64,000 nt of DNA from NCBI GenBank assembly GCA_003331065.1, contig QENB01000006.1, positions 44,424 to 108,423 on the forward strand, read 5' to 3'. The notes below the pieces were generated by a model. The model did no database searches. It was not told where the DNA came from and worked only from the letters and a program-made list of their open reading frames with translations. Positions within the stretch are counted from its first letter, which is position 1. Each line of letters begins with the position of its first letter. Positions 42,280 through 51,612 of this stretch are shown here, piece after piece. The position numbers were made by a program, and so were the translations under genes. The stretch comes from Candidatus Tokpelaia sp. JSC188 (GTDB lineage: Bacteria; Pseudomonadota; Alphaproteobacteria; Rhizobiales; Rhizobiaceae).

Positions 42280-42848
42280 AGTATACGATTTACATCATTT
42301 CTTGCTTTTAAGCTAATCAACTAATATAAACAACAGTTTATATGCAGCGCAAATCCTATCTCACCTCATAATGCGTAATTTTATATTGCAGAGGATGTTG
42401 AAATTACTATAAAGGTTTTCGCTTTTTAGATAGATTCTGTTGCAAATTTATATTGTATTGTATTAAATTCATATAAGAATTTCCACCTGATAAAGCTAAG
42501 TAACTATAAATGCTACCGGAAAGCATTTCCTTATTGGTTTCTTCTGAGCAAGGAATTTAGCAAATTTTATAATCTGTTTAGATATGATTTTATTTATCTA
42601 GAATTATAGCCATTACAGCATAGTTATTTATAGAGGCCTATGATAGGTTACGATGGACAAGTAACTGCATAATTGCAGCATTATTCCGCATGACAAAAAC
42701 ACAAAATCAGCTCTGAATGAATAGCCCATCCCGAACAAGTGAAATCTATGCAGAAAAACGCGATAATCGCTTATCACAAGACAATGATAAACCAATCTCT
42801 TTAACTGAAAATCCTTCATCAAATCGGATGAATAATCCTTACTCATCT
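42280..42848. other. Gene-free stretch between the phosphoesterase and orphan genes
   Basis: About 570 AT-rich bases. One perfect 7-bp hairpin AAATGCT-ACCGGAA-AGCATTT lies at 42508-42528 without a T-run. No gene is supported. Confidence 0.4.
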
Positions 42849-43427
42849 TCAATTAAATTCAGAATCCCATTTTTGTTCTGTTCTATTGCTGAATCGTGAG
42901 GTAATCCATGGTTCGATATTAGTTTTATGCATCTTATCTTGCCAGAAGATAAAATCACTGCTAGAAAAAATTGGCTTCTGGCGTGCTTTGTCAATGCCAG
43001 CAATCCAGTGACCAATCGTGAGATGAAGCAGAACTTTTTGAAGGTTTTTATGAGCTATCTGCTTGCGCAGATACGGGCTTTCTACGTCAGAGCCAAGACG
43101 TATGCGCTCATAATGTAGCCAGGTGGAAAGCCAGCGTAGCCATATCCGTGAGTTAGTCCAAGTGTTTTCAAGAACAAAACCTACTGTATTTGGTACGCAG
43201 GCAAGAATAGCAGGAGCCCAAATGCCGATAAGAGATGGTGCATAGATAACAAATCTTCCTAGGATAATATCTGATGGTTTCAAGCGATTGCACTGTTTTC
43301 CCTGCAACTGATAGCGAAATTGTTGAATTGATGGATCATTGCTAGAAAAGGGAATACGCAAAGAAACAGGAACTAAAAGGCCCTCGTTGGCCTTCATTAT
43401 CTGCTTGTCTGTAAGAAATACCTGCAT
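42849..43427 (-). CDS. Unknown protein, 192 residues
   Basis: Not recognised. The frame stays open for 193 codons in AT-rich DNA, which argues for a real gene or a recent remnant. The sequence is Trp-, Arg- and Ile-rich (RIWLRWLSTWLHYERIRLG) with a hydrophobic patch near 60-85 (LIGIWAPAILACVPNTVGFVL). No signal peptide, no Cys pairs and no known catalytic motif are visible. No clear ribosome site precedes the ATG. Size and position beside ettA recall a rhizobial DUF6101-type gene, but I see no convincing match. Confidence 0.5.
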   Translation of the reverse strand: MQVFLTDKQIMKANEGLLVPVSLRIPFSSNDPSIQQFRYQLQGKQCNRLKPSDIILGRFVIYAPSLIGIWAPAILACVPNTVGFVLENTWTNSRIWLRWLSTWLHYERIRLGSDVESPYLRKQIAHKNLQKVLLHLTIGHWIAGIDKARQKPIFSSSDFIFWQDKMHKTNIEPWITSRFSNRTEQKWDSEFN

Positions 43428-43612
43428 GATACTAATAGATTATATCAAATGTTGCGCTTTTGGATATTAACATATGATCTGCAATGTGATCGAAAGAGAA
43501 AAGTATCTGTTTATGAAAATCAGATTATAATTATCATATAAAACGTATTCTTTGAAAATTTGCTGAAATAGTAACTTTCAGATAATAAAGACAAGAATTT
43601 TATATCCGACAA

Positions 43613-43628
43613 TCAAGGTCAGCCTTGA
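43613..43628. repeat. Short inverted repeat ahead of ettA
   Basis: TCAAGG-TCAG-CCTTGA, a perfect 6-bp stem with a 4-base loop, ends 25 bases before the ettA ATG, just upstream of its ribosome site. Role unknown. Confidence 0.3.
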
Positions 43629-43653
43629 CTGATATATGGAGTTTAAGCGAAGC

Positions 43654-45303
43654 ATGACACGCCAGTTTATCTATCATATGACTGGATTACATAAGTCCTA
43701 TGGCAATAAGAAGATTCTTGACAATATTCATCTGTCATTTTATCCCGATGCAAAAATTGGTATTCTTGGGTCAAACGGCGCTGGTAAATCCACTATTTTG
43801 CGTATTATGGCCGGGTTAGACAAGGAATATACTGGTGAGGCGTGGCTTGTACCAGGCGCAACCTATGGATATCTTCCACAAGAGCCAGAACTTAACATAA
43901 CAAAGGATGTACGCGGCAATATCATGGAGGGTATTGCTGGTAAGAAGGAGATTCTTGATCGTTATAGCGAATTGATGATGAATTATTCAGATGAAGCAGC
44001 AGAGGAAGTAGCTAGACTTCAGGATATTATTGACAACCAGGATCTATGGGGGATTGATTCACAGGTAGAAATGGCAATGGAAGCCCTGCGTTGTCCACCG
44101 GGCAATGCTGATATAAGTAGACTTTCAGGTGGTGAAAAGCGCCGTGTTGCTCTATGCCGTTTGTTATTATCTAAGCCTGATTTACTGCTTTTAGATGAAG
44201 CGACTAATCATCTAGATGCTGAAACAACAGCATGGCTTGAAAGGCATTTACGCGAATATCCAGGTGCAGTGATGATTGTTACCCATGATCGCTATTTTCT
44301 GGATAATGTAACTGGCTGGATTCTAGAGCTCGACCGCGGTCGTGGGATTCCTTATGAAGGCAATTATTCTGCCTATCTAGAGGCTAAAGCTAAACGCATA
44401 GCGCAAGAAAGTCGTGAAAATATTGCCTATCAGAGGATGCTTGCACGTGAAAGGAAGTGGATTGCATCAAGCCCTATGGCAAGGCAGGCAAAATCAAAGG
44501 CGCGTATCAAAGCTTATGATGAATTGGTCAGGACTGCTAATAATCGTCGCCTTGATGAGGCGCGTATCATAATCCCTACTGGTGAAAGACTGGGAGAGAT
44601 GATTATTGAAATTCAAAATCTTTCAAAGAGTTATGGTAATCGTTTGCTAATTGATAATCTAACGTTTAAGTTGCCGCTTGGCAGTATTGTTGGCGTAATT
44701 GGCCCTAATGGTGCGGGAAAAACAACACTATTTCGTATGATTATGGGGCAGGAAAAGCCGGATTCTGGAACGATCCGCATTGGTAAAACTGTGCAGTTCG
44801 GCTATATTGATCAGAACCGTAATACGCTTGATGCCAACAAGACTGTTTGGGAAGAGATTTCAAACGGTGATGATGCGATTAGGCTCGGAAATTATACAAT
44901 GAACAGCCGTGCCTATTGCAGTGCATTCAACTTCAAAGGAAGCGATCAGCAGCAGAAAGTAGGAAATCTTTCAGGTGGTCAACGCAACCGTGTGCATCTT
45001 GCCAAAATGCTAAAGGAAGGTGGAAATGTGCTACTTCTTGATGAGCCAACCAATGATCTTGATACTGAAACTCTCAGCGCCCTTGAAGAAGCTTTAGAAA
45101 ATTTTACCGGCTGTGCTGTTATCATCAGTCATGACCGCATGTTTTTGGATCGTCTGGCAACCCATATCCTTGCTTTCGAAGGCAATAGTCATGTAGAATG
45201 GCTCGAGGGTAATTTTTCCAGCTATGAGAAAGACAAAATTCATCGTCTGGGGCCAAAAAGTATTAACCCATGTCGAATTACATACAAACCGCTGAGACGC
45301 TAA
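43654..45303 (+). CDS. ettA: Energy-dependent translational throttle protein EttA (ABC-F ATPase)
   Basis: Cytosolic ABC-F protein with two ATPase domains and no membrane segments; it binds the ribosomal exit site and gates elongation according to ATP/ADP. It is 549 residues from the ATG at 43654 (TRQFIYHMTGLHKSYG), preceded by GGAG at 43638. The first Walker A GSNGAGKST is at 39-47, with LSGGEKRRVALC and LLLDEATNHLD. The second set GPNGAGKTT lies near 350, with LSGGQRNRVHLAK and LLLDEPTNDLD. A terminator follows the stop. Confidence 0.94.
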   Translation: MTRQFIYHMTGLHKSYGNKKILDNIHLSFYPDAKIGILGSNGAGKSTILRIMAGLDKEYTGEAWLVPGATYGYLPQEPELNITKDVRGNIMEGIAGKKEILDRYSELMMNYSDEAAEEVARLQDIIDNQDLWGIDSQVEMAMEALRCPPGNADISRLSGGEKRRVALCRLLLSKPDLLLLDEATNHLDAETTAWLERHLREYPGAVMIVTHDRYFLDNVTGWILELDRGRGIPYEGNYSAYLEAKAKRIAQESRENIAYQRMLARERKWIASSPMARQAKSKARIKAYDELVRTANNRRLDEARIIIPTGERLGEMIIEIQNLSKSYGNRLLIDNLTFKLPLGSIVGVIGPNGAGKTTLFRMIMGQEKPDSGTIRIGKTVQFGYIDQNRNTLDANKTVWEEISNGDDAIRLGNYTMNSRAYCSAFNFKGSDQQQKVGNLSGGQRNRVHLAKMLKEGGNVLLLDEPTNDLDTETLSALEEALENFTGCAVIISHDRMFLDRLATHILAFEGNSHVEWLEGNFSSYEKDKIHRLGPKSINPCRITYKPLRR

Positions 45304-45696
45304 GATTAAGCATCGTCATAATGGGAACTGGACTTTTTCATTCGCCATTACGCGATTGATAACTGACCTTCTTCAAAGAAGGTGTTGTTTTGATTATTTA
45401 TAATCAGGAATTGTGAAGATAAGAGAGGGGATTTATTTTACTAATGGCAGTGTCAGTATATAAGAAGAGTATTGTGATATATATTGAGAATATTTTTGTG
45501 AAGCTTACATACTTCTGCCATATACTACAACAGTATTCCGTTGTTATTGAGGTGTAGTTGTTTGTTTTCTACCTACTACGGCCAGTATTCTATGATTTGA
45601 AAAGGTAAGGATACAGACAATAAAATTTTATAATTGTTTAGATTAAAAATCTATTTAAACTGCTCATTGTTCTGACTATAGATATATCATTGCATT
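45304..45696. other. Intergenic region between ettA and tRNA-Ser
   Basis: About 390 bases with the ettA terminator at its left side and no gene. The tRNA-Ser promoter should be near its right end but is not clear. Confidence 0.4.
45366..45391 (+). terminator. Terminator after ettA
   Basis: ACCTTCTT (45366-45373) and AAGAAGGT (45376-45383) form a perfect stem closed by a tight loop, followed by GTTGTTTT. It lies about 60 bases after the stop of ettA. Confidence 0.6.
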
Positions 45697-45786
45697 GGTG
45701 AGGTGGCCGAGTGGTTGAAGGCGTACGCCTGGAAAGCGTATATACGGGAAATCGTATCGAGGGTTCGAATCCCTCTCTCACCGCCA
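45697..45786 (+). tRNA. tRNA-Ser (GGA)
   Basis: A 90-base class II tRNA with CCA encoded. Acceptor GGTGAGG pairs with TCTCACC (last pair G-U). The D-arm region reads GGCCGAGTGGTTGAAGGC. The anticodon stem-loop TACGC-CTGGAAA-GCGTA gives anticodon GGA at 45731-45733. A long variable arm and the T-arm GAGGG-TTCGAAT-CCCTC complete it. It decodes UCC/UCU. Confidence 0.97.
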
Positions 45787-45923
45787 CAAAGTATTAATGT
45801 TTATGGTATTTGTTGTTTTATTAGTTGCAGCCTTTAGATTGAGAATACTACAAAATCGCAGTCAAAAGTTCGCATTATCCTTTATATGCCTTTTGAGAAT
45901 AAGGTCGATTGCTTTAACCTCAC

Positions 45924-45944
45924 TCAGAACGGGATTCTGAATTT
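45924..45944. terminator. Bidirectional hairpin between tRNA-Ser and accC
   Basis: TCAGAA-CGGGA-TTCTGA, a perfect 6-bp stem followed on the plus strand by ATTTTC, 20 bases beyond the accC stop. It may end transcription from either side. Confidence 0.4.
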
Positions 45945-45964
45945 TCAAGAAAAATAATGTTGCT

Positions 45965-47320
45965 TCATGCCTTATCGTCTGCCTTTCTGGCAAGAAAGTC
46001 TTCAAGCCAGTGAATATTGTAATTGCCATCAGCAATGTCTGTATTTTTGATCAAATATTGAAAAAGTGGCAGTGTTGTTTTAATGCCGTCAACAACAAAT
46101 TCATCAAGTGCTCGGCGCAGACGCATCATGCATTCTATTCGATTACGCCCGTGCACAATCAACTTCCCAATAAGGCTATCATAATGAGGTGGGATACGGT
46201 AACCTGAATAAACAGCGGAATCAATACGTATTCCCAGACCACCAGGTGTATGGAAGTGGGTGATTAGACCGGGTGATGGCATAAAATTGATAGGATCTTC
46301 GGCATTGATTCGACATTCAATTGCATGGCCGGAACAGTAGATTTTATCTTGACTGATAGAAAGATGCTCACCTGAAGCAATCCGGATTTGTTCATGCACA
46401 AGATCAACGCCTGTAACTGCTTCCGTCACCGGGTGTTCCACCTGCAGACGAGTATTCATTTCAATGAAGTAAAATTCCCCATCCTCATAAAGAAATTCAA
46501 TAGTACCGGCACCTCGATAACCAAGTTGAGCAGAAGCATTAGCAACAATCTCGCCAATTTTCTTGCGATCTTTTGCATTCAAAGCTGGAGAAGGTGCCTC
46601 TTCCCATACTTTTTGATGGCGGCGCTGTAATGAACAATCTCGCTCGCCAAGATGAATTGCTTTACCTGCACCATCACCTATGATTTGCACTTCGATATGA
46701 CGCGGTTTTTCAAGATACTTCTCAATATAAACACAATCACTTCCAAAAATGGCTTTGGATTCTGATCGGGCTGCAGCGAGAGAAACCTGTAAATCTGCTG
46801 CTGTACGAACGATCTTCATGCCACGCCCGCCACCACCGGCAGATGCCTTGATAATAACCGGATAACCGATTTTGTGAGCAACTTTTCTGGCTTCAGTGTC
46901 ATCACTTATCAGTCCCTCTGACCCCGGAACAACCGGTATACCAAGACGTACTGCGGTTTTTTTTGCTTCGATCTTGTCACCCATAATGCGGATATGAGCT
47001 GAAGTAGGGCCGATAAAGGTAATGCCATGTGATTCCAGGATCTCCGCAAACTTGGCGTTTTCTGAAAGAAATCCATATCCAGGATGTACAGCATCCGCTC
47101 CTGCAATTTCACATGCCGCAACAATCTGATGCATATTCAGATAACTATCGCGACAAGATGGTGGACCAATACAGACACTTTCGTCTGCAAAGCGTACATG
47201 CATAGCATCAGCATCGCTAGTTGAATGAACTGCAACGGTTTTTATCCCAAGCTCTTTGCATGCACGCAACACCCGGAGAGCTATTTCTCCACGATTAGCA
47301 ATAAGAATTTTTTGAATCAT
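45965..47320 (-). CDS. accC: Acetyl-CoA carboxylase, biotin carboxylase subunit
   Basis: Carboxylates the biotin on AccB using ATP and bicarbonate, the first step of fatty acid synthesis. It is 451 residues with ILIANRGEIALRVLRACKELGI at the N-terminus, the ATP-grasp glycine loop ASAGGGGRGMK, and catalytic EMNTRLQVEHPVTEAVTGVDLV. It follows accB by 15 bases on the same strand. It depends on bicarbonate, which is notable because the window's carbonic anhydrase gene is dead. Confidence 0.96.
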   Translation of the reverse strand: MIQKILIANRGEIALRVLRACKELGIKTVAVHSTSDADAMHVRFADESVCIGPPSCRDSYLNMHQIVAACEIAGADAVHPGYGFLSENAKFAEILESHGITFIGPTSAHIRIMGDKIEAKKTAVRLGIPVVPGSEGLISDDTEARKVAHKIGYPVIIKASAGGGGRGMKIVRTAADLQVSLAAARSESKAIFGSDCVYIEKYLEKPRHIEVQIIGDGAGKAIHLGERDCSLQRRHQKVWEEAPSPALNAKDRKKIGEIVANASAQLGYRGAGTIEFLYEDGEFYFIEMNTRLQVEHPVTEAVTGVDLVHEQIRIASGEHLSISQDKIYCSGHAIECRINAEDPINFMPSPGLITHFHTPGGLGIRIDSAVYSGYRIPPHYDSLIGKLIVHGRNRIECMMRLRRALDEFVVDGIKTTLPLFQYLIKNTDIADGNYNIHWLEDFLARKADDKA

Positions 47321-47335
47321 TGATATATTGCCATT

Positions 47336-47812
47336 TTATTCTACGATGATCAGAGGTTCACCAAATTCAACTGGCTGAGCATCTTTCACCAAAATAGCTT
47401 TGACAACGCCTGAGCGCGGTGAAGGGATTTGGTTCATGGTTTTCATTGCTTCGACAATAAGAAGAGTTTGACCCTCATTTACTTTTTGTCCGATTTCAAC
47501 AAAGACATGGGCTTCTGGTGTAGGTGCTAGGTATGCTGTACCAACCATTGGTGAAGTAATAGCATTTTTTATATTACTTTCAGTCTTTACTGCAGATGTT
47601 GAAAGGTCCGTAGTAATTTTTGGAATCGTCAATTCAGGGGGACAAGTAGTCTGAATAGGTGTGTTCAATCCGGAATTTCGTGAAACGCGGATTCGTAGAT
47701 TATTTTGCTCAATCTCAATATCAGAAAGATTGGTATCATTCAATATTTCAGCTAGATCGCGAATGAGATTCGTATTGATATCAGTGTCTTTACCCGCATT
47801 TTTAGCTATCAT
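47336..47812 (-). CDS. accB: Acetyl-CoA carboxylase, biotin carboxyl carrier protein
   Basis: Carries biotin between the two half-reactions of acetyl-CoA carboxylase. It is 158 residues with a helical N-terminal region (1-45), a Thr/Pro-rich linker, and a C-terminal biotinyl domain. The biotinylated lysine is Lys124 in VEAMKTMNQ. It precedes accC. In many Rhizobiales aroQ lies just upstream of accB; it is not found here. Confidence 0.96.
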   Translation of the reverse strand: MIAKNAGKDTDINTNLIRDLAEILNDTNLSDIEIEQNNLRIRVSRNSGLNTPIQTTCPPELTIPKITTDLSTSAVKTESNIKNAITSPMVGTAYLAPTPEAHVFVEIGQKVNEGQTLLIVEAMKTMNQIPSPRSGVVKAILVKDAQPVEFGEPLIIVE

Positions 47813-48658
47813 TTATGCCTAACTCCTTGATCCGGGATATTTCTTTGTCTGTAGCATTTGACATGGTAGAGTAATCGCTATTATTCCTCTCGATCTTATA
47901 TAAAAAGCCCATTTTCAAGTAACAACTGGAAAGATTAATCCTTGCTCGTCTGCTTATTGTCTTTATGTTCTTCTGTGACAAGTGCAGAAGATACATTAGT
48001 GCGCATAACATTTGGCAGAGATCTAGATGGCCAACAATAAAAAAAGTATAATTGATACCGAGCATACAAGCAATTTTAGCATTGTTAACCAGTAGTTCAG
48101 CTCATTGTTCTGCATCAATTCCATGAATAGCCCACTCTCATCTGGACTAAATAAGCGGATATTTCCCTATCGCACTTTCTTCACATCCATTATATGTCAT
48201 TAGTTTTTCATCAAACAACATATATTTTTAGTACCTATTTATTCCTTTTCTGTTCTGTTGTAATATAGGCTTTGCCTGCTTTTGGAAGATTATTTGCCTG
48301 GATAAAGGTATCTCCTAATACCATAGCGAGCAGGTAAGCCGTGAGAATTAAAGTAAATATGCGGTTGCCTGTATACCCTGCTATTTTGTCCTGACTCATA
48401 CATGGGCATTGAAATAACTAGTTTGTTTGGCTGTCTTAGAAAGGATTAAGGTAAGCAATATAGTAAGAATTAACTCGTATGCTGGAAAGAGAAAAAGCAT
48501 ATAAAAATGCTGTTTTCTTCAGTAAATGGATAAAGTTTTATTGTAATAATTTTTGGTGTCATCAAGAGATAGTTTCAGATATTTTTGCAGATTTTTTATT
48601 GTAAGGGTTGTTTTGATCATTTAGAAAGATAGATTGAATTGGAAGTTTTAATACTTGC
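47813..48658. other. Region upstream of accB
   Basis: About 850 bases, AT-rich, where aroQ and a DsbA-type gene are often found in relatives. I see no trace I can assign to either. It includes one small membrane-protein ORF at 48235-48399. A minus-strand run near 48020 reads SLPNVMRTNVSSALVTEEHKD but starts and ends with stops. The remaining sequence shows nothing. Confidence 0.4.
48235..48399 (-). CDS. Small membrane protein, 54 residues, unknown
   Basis: ATG at 48399, stop at 48235. The product begins MSQDKIAGYTGNR, has one convincing membrane helix (IFTLILTAYLLAMVLGD, about residues 14-30), and a basic tail ending TTEQKRNK. The amino-acid mix and the charged-hydrophobic-charged layout look like a genuine small inner-membrane protein. 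The ribosome site is poor, so it might be a remnant instead. No family recognised. Confidence 0.45.
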   Translation of the reverse strand: MSQDKIAGYTGNRIFTLILTAYLLAMVLGDTFIQANNLPKAGKAYITTEQKRNK

Positions 48659-48735
48659 GCACCCGTAGCTCAGTTGGATAGAGCGCTGCCCTCCGAAGGC
48701 AGAGGCCGCAGATTCGAATTCTGTCGGGTGCACCA
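48659..48735 (+). tRNA. tRNA-Arg (CCG)
   Basis: 77 bases with CCA encoded. Acceptor GCACCCG pairs with CGGGTGC. The D-arm is AGCTCAGTTGGATAGAGC. The anticodon stem-loop CTGCC-CTCCGAA-GGCAG gives CCG at 48693-48695. The T-arm contains ATTCGAATT. It decodes CGG. Confidence 0.97.
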
Positions 48736-48892
48736 TCTCATTCAAACTGAAGCTTATCCTAAAGAAAGTTTGATATTAAGAATGCAAAGAAACTGTCATT
48801 TGTTTTTCTATGTGATGCTGGTTGCCAATATAAATTGATTACAACTTCTTTGGATAATCGCTGTAAAAAAACAGTCTTATGATAAAACGCCT

Positions 48893-48911
48893 AAGTGATA
48901 AGTTATCACTT
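48893..48911. repeat. Perfect 19-base palindrome
   Basis: AAGTGATAAGTTATCACTT, arms of 9 with one central base, about 160 bases after tRNA-Arg. No T-run follows on the plus strand; on the minus strand GTTTT follows a few bases later. It looks like an operator or a bidirectional terminator. Confidence 0.45.
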
Positions 48912-49349
48912 GGTTATGCTTCTAATTTCTCAAATATCGAATGGATCGTACATAAATGCGCCAACGCTCGGAAAACCATAAAAATTTGAACTCAGTTTTT
49001 TACTAATAAATAATTTCAGAGAGCCATATCAAATTATTTTTATGAAATGCCCATTTCAAGATCAGTCTAGTTTATCTCTACCGTGTGATAATACAAAATC
49101 AAACATTTATATTACCAAAGGATTGCTAAATTTCATTGATATTTAGCGGCGTTGTTGGTCCCTGCTCTGTGTCCGTCTATGAGTCCTAATGCTGTTTTTA
49201 CTTCTTCTTATAAAAAATCAGGAAATTTAGTTCTCTTAGTCTCAGTCTGAATGTTATATTCAGCAAAAGCGTAAAAATAGCATAGTAGGTTACATCAGAT
49301 TTATTTTTATCCAATTGTTTTAGAATATAATTCTTTGAGAAAACTACTA

Positions 49350-49370
49350 TCATATATTTCTAATATATGA
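49350..49370 (-). terminator. Probable terminator after zur
   Basis: On the minus strand TCATATAT and ATATATGA form a perfect 8-bp stem with a 5-base loop, 36 bases after the zur stop, followed by TAGTAGTTTTC. The stem is A/T-rich. Confidence 0.42.
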
Positions 49371-49405
49371 TTGTTGTGATAGATAGCAAAGTCGTACTGG
49401 GGGAC

Positions 49406-49816
49406 TCAATTCTGACATTTAGCGCATATCCCTTTTATTTCTAGCGTTGTATCCTGCGCTTGAAAATGTATGATCTGCATGCGTTCTTTAACGTTATCAG
49501 CAATGATTCCATCTTCGAATTCAATAATATTTCTACATTTTCTGCATATGATAAAGGCAACCAAGTTGTGCTCTTCGTATTGAGGATGAGAGCAAGCAAT
49601 AAAGGCATTCAGACTTTCAAGTCGGTGTACGAGGCTCAATTCAATAAGCTTTTCAAGAGCACGGTATACTTGTAATGGTGCACGAAAGCCCTTTGTACGC
49701 AAACGGTCAAGAATAGTATAGGCACTTAACGCAGTATTTTCTGAAATCAACAAGTTAAGCACATGGCGTTGGTTATCGGTCAAGTCATCTATTAGCGGAT
49801 TATCTTTTTTTCGCAT
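49406..49816 (-). CDS. zur: Zinc uptake regulator Zur (Fur family)
   Basis: Zinc-sensing transcriptional repressor, dimeric DNA-binding protein. It is 136 residues: a winged-helix N-terminal domain (about 10-70) and a C-terminal domain with structural-zinc pairs CRKC (91-94) and CAKC (131-134) and His83 in EEHN. Its position as the last gene of znuC-znuB-zur, beside a Zur-type palindrome, supports Zur rather than Fur. The second Fur-family gene at 59731 lacks these CxxC pairs. Confidence 0.9.
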   Translation of the reverse strand: MRKKDNPLIDDLTDNQRHVLNLLISENTALSAYTILDRLRTKGFRAPLQVYRALEKLIELSLVHRLESLNAFIACSHPQYEEHNLVAFIICRKCRNIIEFEDGIIADNVKERMQIIHFQAQDTTLEIKGICAKCQN

Positions 49817-49868
49817 ATCAATTAAGTATGGCTCAGTTTTCTGTCCTATCTATTTCAGTCTAACTGAC

Positions 49869-50675
49869 CTACATATATAAGTATTTTCTCAAATAACTGA
49901 ATGGCAATAGGCTTATAAGAAATAGAATGAAGCTAGCAATAACAACTGATGGCCCTGATGGGGTATCGGCTACAGACGACAGATATAGCCCAGTGATAGC
50001 CGATATGATTCCAGCTACTGCTGCAAGAATTGCCATCTGTTCAGGTGTTGTAGACAGATGCCGTGCTGTCGCTGCAGGTAAGATAAGTAGGGCAGTAATT
50101 AATAAAATGCCAACAATTTTTATTGCAATGGCAATGATCATCGCGAGAAGCAGCTTAAAAATGATTCTTGAACGTTTAGGGCGTAGACCTTCAGCTTGGG
50201 CTAAATCCGTGCTTATAGTTGCGGCAATCAAGGATTGCCATAGTTTGATGAGGGTAAGCAAAGCAGCAACGCTAGAGATCCAGATAAAAAGAAGATCAAT
50301 CTTCGAAATAGATAATATATCACCAAAAAGATAAGCATTGAGATCTTGTTGGATCCACGGTAAGAAACTAAGGATAGCTAAGCTAATAGCAAGGCTTGAA
50401 TGTGACAAGATTCCAAGCAGGGAATCGTTCGAGAGAAATTGTCGTCGCTGTAGCAAAGAAAGACTGATAGCGATTGCAAATGTAATAAAAAAAATAGAAA
50501 GTGTCATATTGATCTGGAAGATGAAGGAAAATGCAACCCCTAGCAGGGCTGAGTGTGCCATTGTATCGCCAAAATAAGCCATACGATGCCAAATGACAAT
50601 GCATCCAAGTGGTCCTGCAACCACCGCAATGCCAACACATCCGATAATGGCACGCAAAAGGAAATTATCTAGCAT
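49869..50675 (-). CDS. znuB: Zinc ABC transporter permease ZnuB
   Basis: Membrane subunit of the high-affinity zinc importer. It is 268 residues from the ATG at 50675, which has a strong AGGGGA site; the frame stays open 32 codons upstream but without support. It shows seven to eight hydrophobic helices and the ABC-3 family motif HRMAYFGDTMAHSALLGVAFSF. Co-transcribed after znuC and before zur. Confidence 0.94.
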   Translation of the reverse strand: MLDNFLLRAIIGCVGIAVVAGPLGCIVIWHRMAYFGDTMAHSALLGVAFSFIFQINMTLSIFFITFAIAISLSLLQRRQFLSNDSLLGILSHSSLAISLAILSFLPWIQQDLNAYLFGDILSISKIDLLFIWISSVAALLTLIKLWQSLIAATISTDLAQAEGLRPKRSRIIFKLLLAMIIAIAIKIVGILLITALLILPAATARHLSTTPEQMAILAAVAGIISAITGLYLSSVADTPSGPSVVIASFILFLISLLPFSYLRKYLYM

Positions 50676-50758
50676 GGTATTTCCCCTGTCTTTGTCTGCA
50701 ATTGCTAATTGGTAATTAAAGGGCGATCTGCATTTATGCAGAATAGTTATGATTGTAT

Positions 50759-51481
50759 TTACAAACCACATAAAGCATGTGACGTATTTCCGAACAGATT
50801 AGCATATTCACTGCTTTCAGCAACATCCTTTGGCTTTCCACTATAACAGATATGGCCATTAAAATACAGGACCCAGATTGAGGAAGGCATGACAATATGC
50901 AAATCATGAGAAATGAGCAAGATACCACAATTGAGTCGTTCGCGATAAATGTTAATTAGACAGTAAAGGGAATTTTTTTCTGAAAAATCAATACCTTGTA
51001 ATGGTTCATCCAATACCAATAGGTCGGGATTGCGAGCCCAAGCGCGAGCAAGAAGAATTCGTTGAAGTTCGCCGCCAGAAAGTGTTCCAATTTCCGCATT
51101 GCGCATATGCAGCATACCAACTTCTTCCAGAGCTTGATCAGCAGTATTATGATCGATGGGTCCTGTAAGTTTCATCATTCTGCTAACGTTGAGTGGTAAT
51201 GTATGATCGATAGCAAATTTTTGAGGCACATAAGCAATTTTGATATTAGGATGCCTTTTTACTTTTCCCTCTATCGGTGAGAGAATGCCTAAAGCTGTTT
51301 TTGCCGTGGTGCTTTTACCTGAACCGTTAGGGCCAATTAAAGTGATGATTTCTCCCCGTATAATATTAAGGTCAATGTTACGTATCAGCCAGCGATCATT
51401 CTGTTTTACACCGACTTTGGATAAAGAGATGAGAGATTGCGAATATTTTACAGTAAAATTTTTCAAGAGTTTAGAAGCCAT
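50759..51481 (-). CDS. znuC: Zinc ABC transporter ATPase ZnuC
   Basis: Cytosolic ATPase driving zinc import. It is 240 residues. Walker A GPNGSGKST is at 50-58, the signature TLSGGELQRILLARA and Walker B LLVLDEPLQG follow, with the switch histidine in LISHDLHIV. First gene of znuC-znuB-zur and divergent from znuA, with the Zur palindrome between. Confidence 0.94.
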   Translation of the reverse strand: MASKLLKNFTVKYSQSLISLSKVGVKQNDRWLIRNIDLNIIRGEIITLIGPNGSGKSTTAKTALGILSPIEGKVKRHPNIKIAYVPQKFAIDHTLPLNVSRMMKLTGPIDHNTADQALEEVGMLHMRNAEIGTLSGGELQRILLARAWARNPDLLVLDEPLQGIDFSEKNSLYCLINIYRERLNCGILLISHDLHIVMPSSIWVLYFNGHICYSGKPKDVAESSEYANLFGNTSHALCGL

Positions 51482-51550
51482 TATTGCGCAAATTTTGCAA
51501 AAATTAAAAACGTTGACGCACGGAGAAAAGGTATCTTTCCTTCAATGATA

Positions 51551-51565
51551 TGTTATACTATAACA
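51551..51565. promoter_or_regulatory. Zur-box palindrome between znuC and znuA
   Basis: TGTTATACTATAACA is a perfect 7-1-7 dyad, matching the alphaproteobacterial Zur-box type (GTTATAnTATAAC). It lies 69 bases before znuC and 47 before znuA, so one site can control both directions. Confidence 0.85.
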
Positions 51566-51612
51566 CAGCAAATAAAAATGATAAAGATCTCCTGAAGGTT
51601 TAGATTCTGTTG

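Larger units (their letters stand above)
48736..49405. other. Gene-free stretch between tRNA-Arg and zur
   Basis: About 670 bases, AT-rich. It holds a 19-base perfect palindrome at 48893 and a terminator-like hairpin at 49350 for zur. A short minus-strand frame near 49150-49210 reads EEVKTALGLIDGHRAGTNNAAK, unidentified and too short to call. Confidence 0.4.

Noticed and set aside
47802..48065. 87-residue open frame upstream of accB
   Set aside because: It overlaps the accB start, has poor amino-acid character and no ribosome site.
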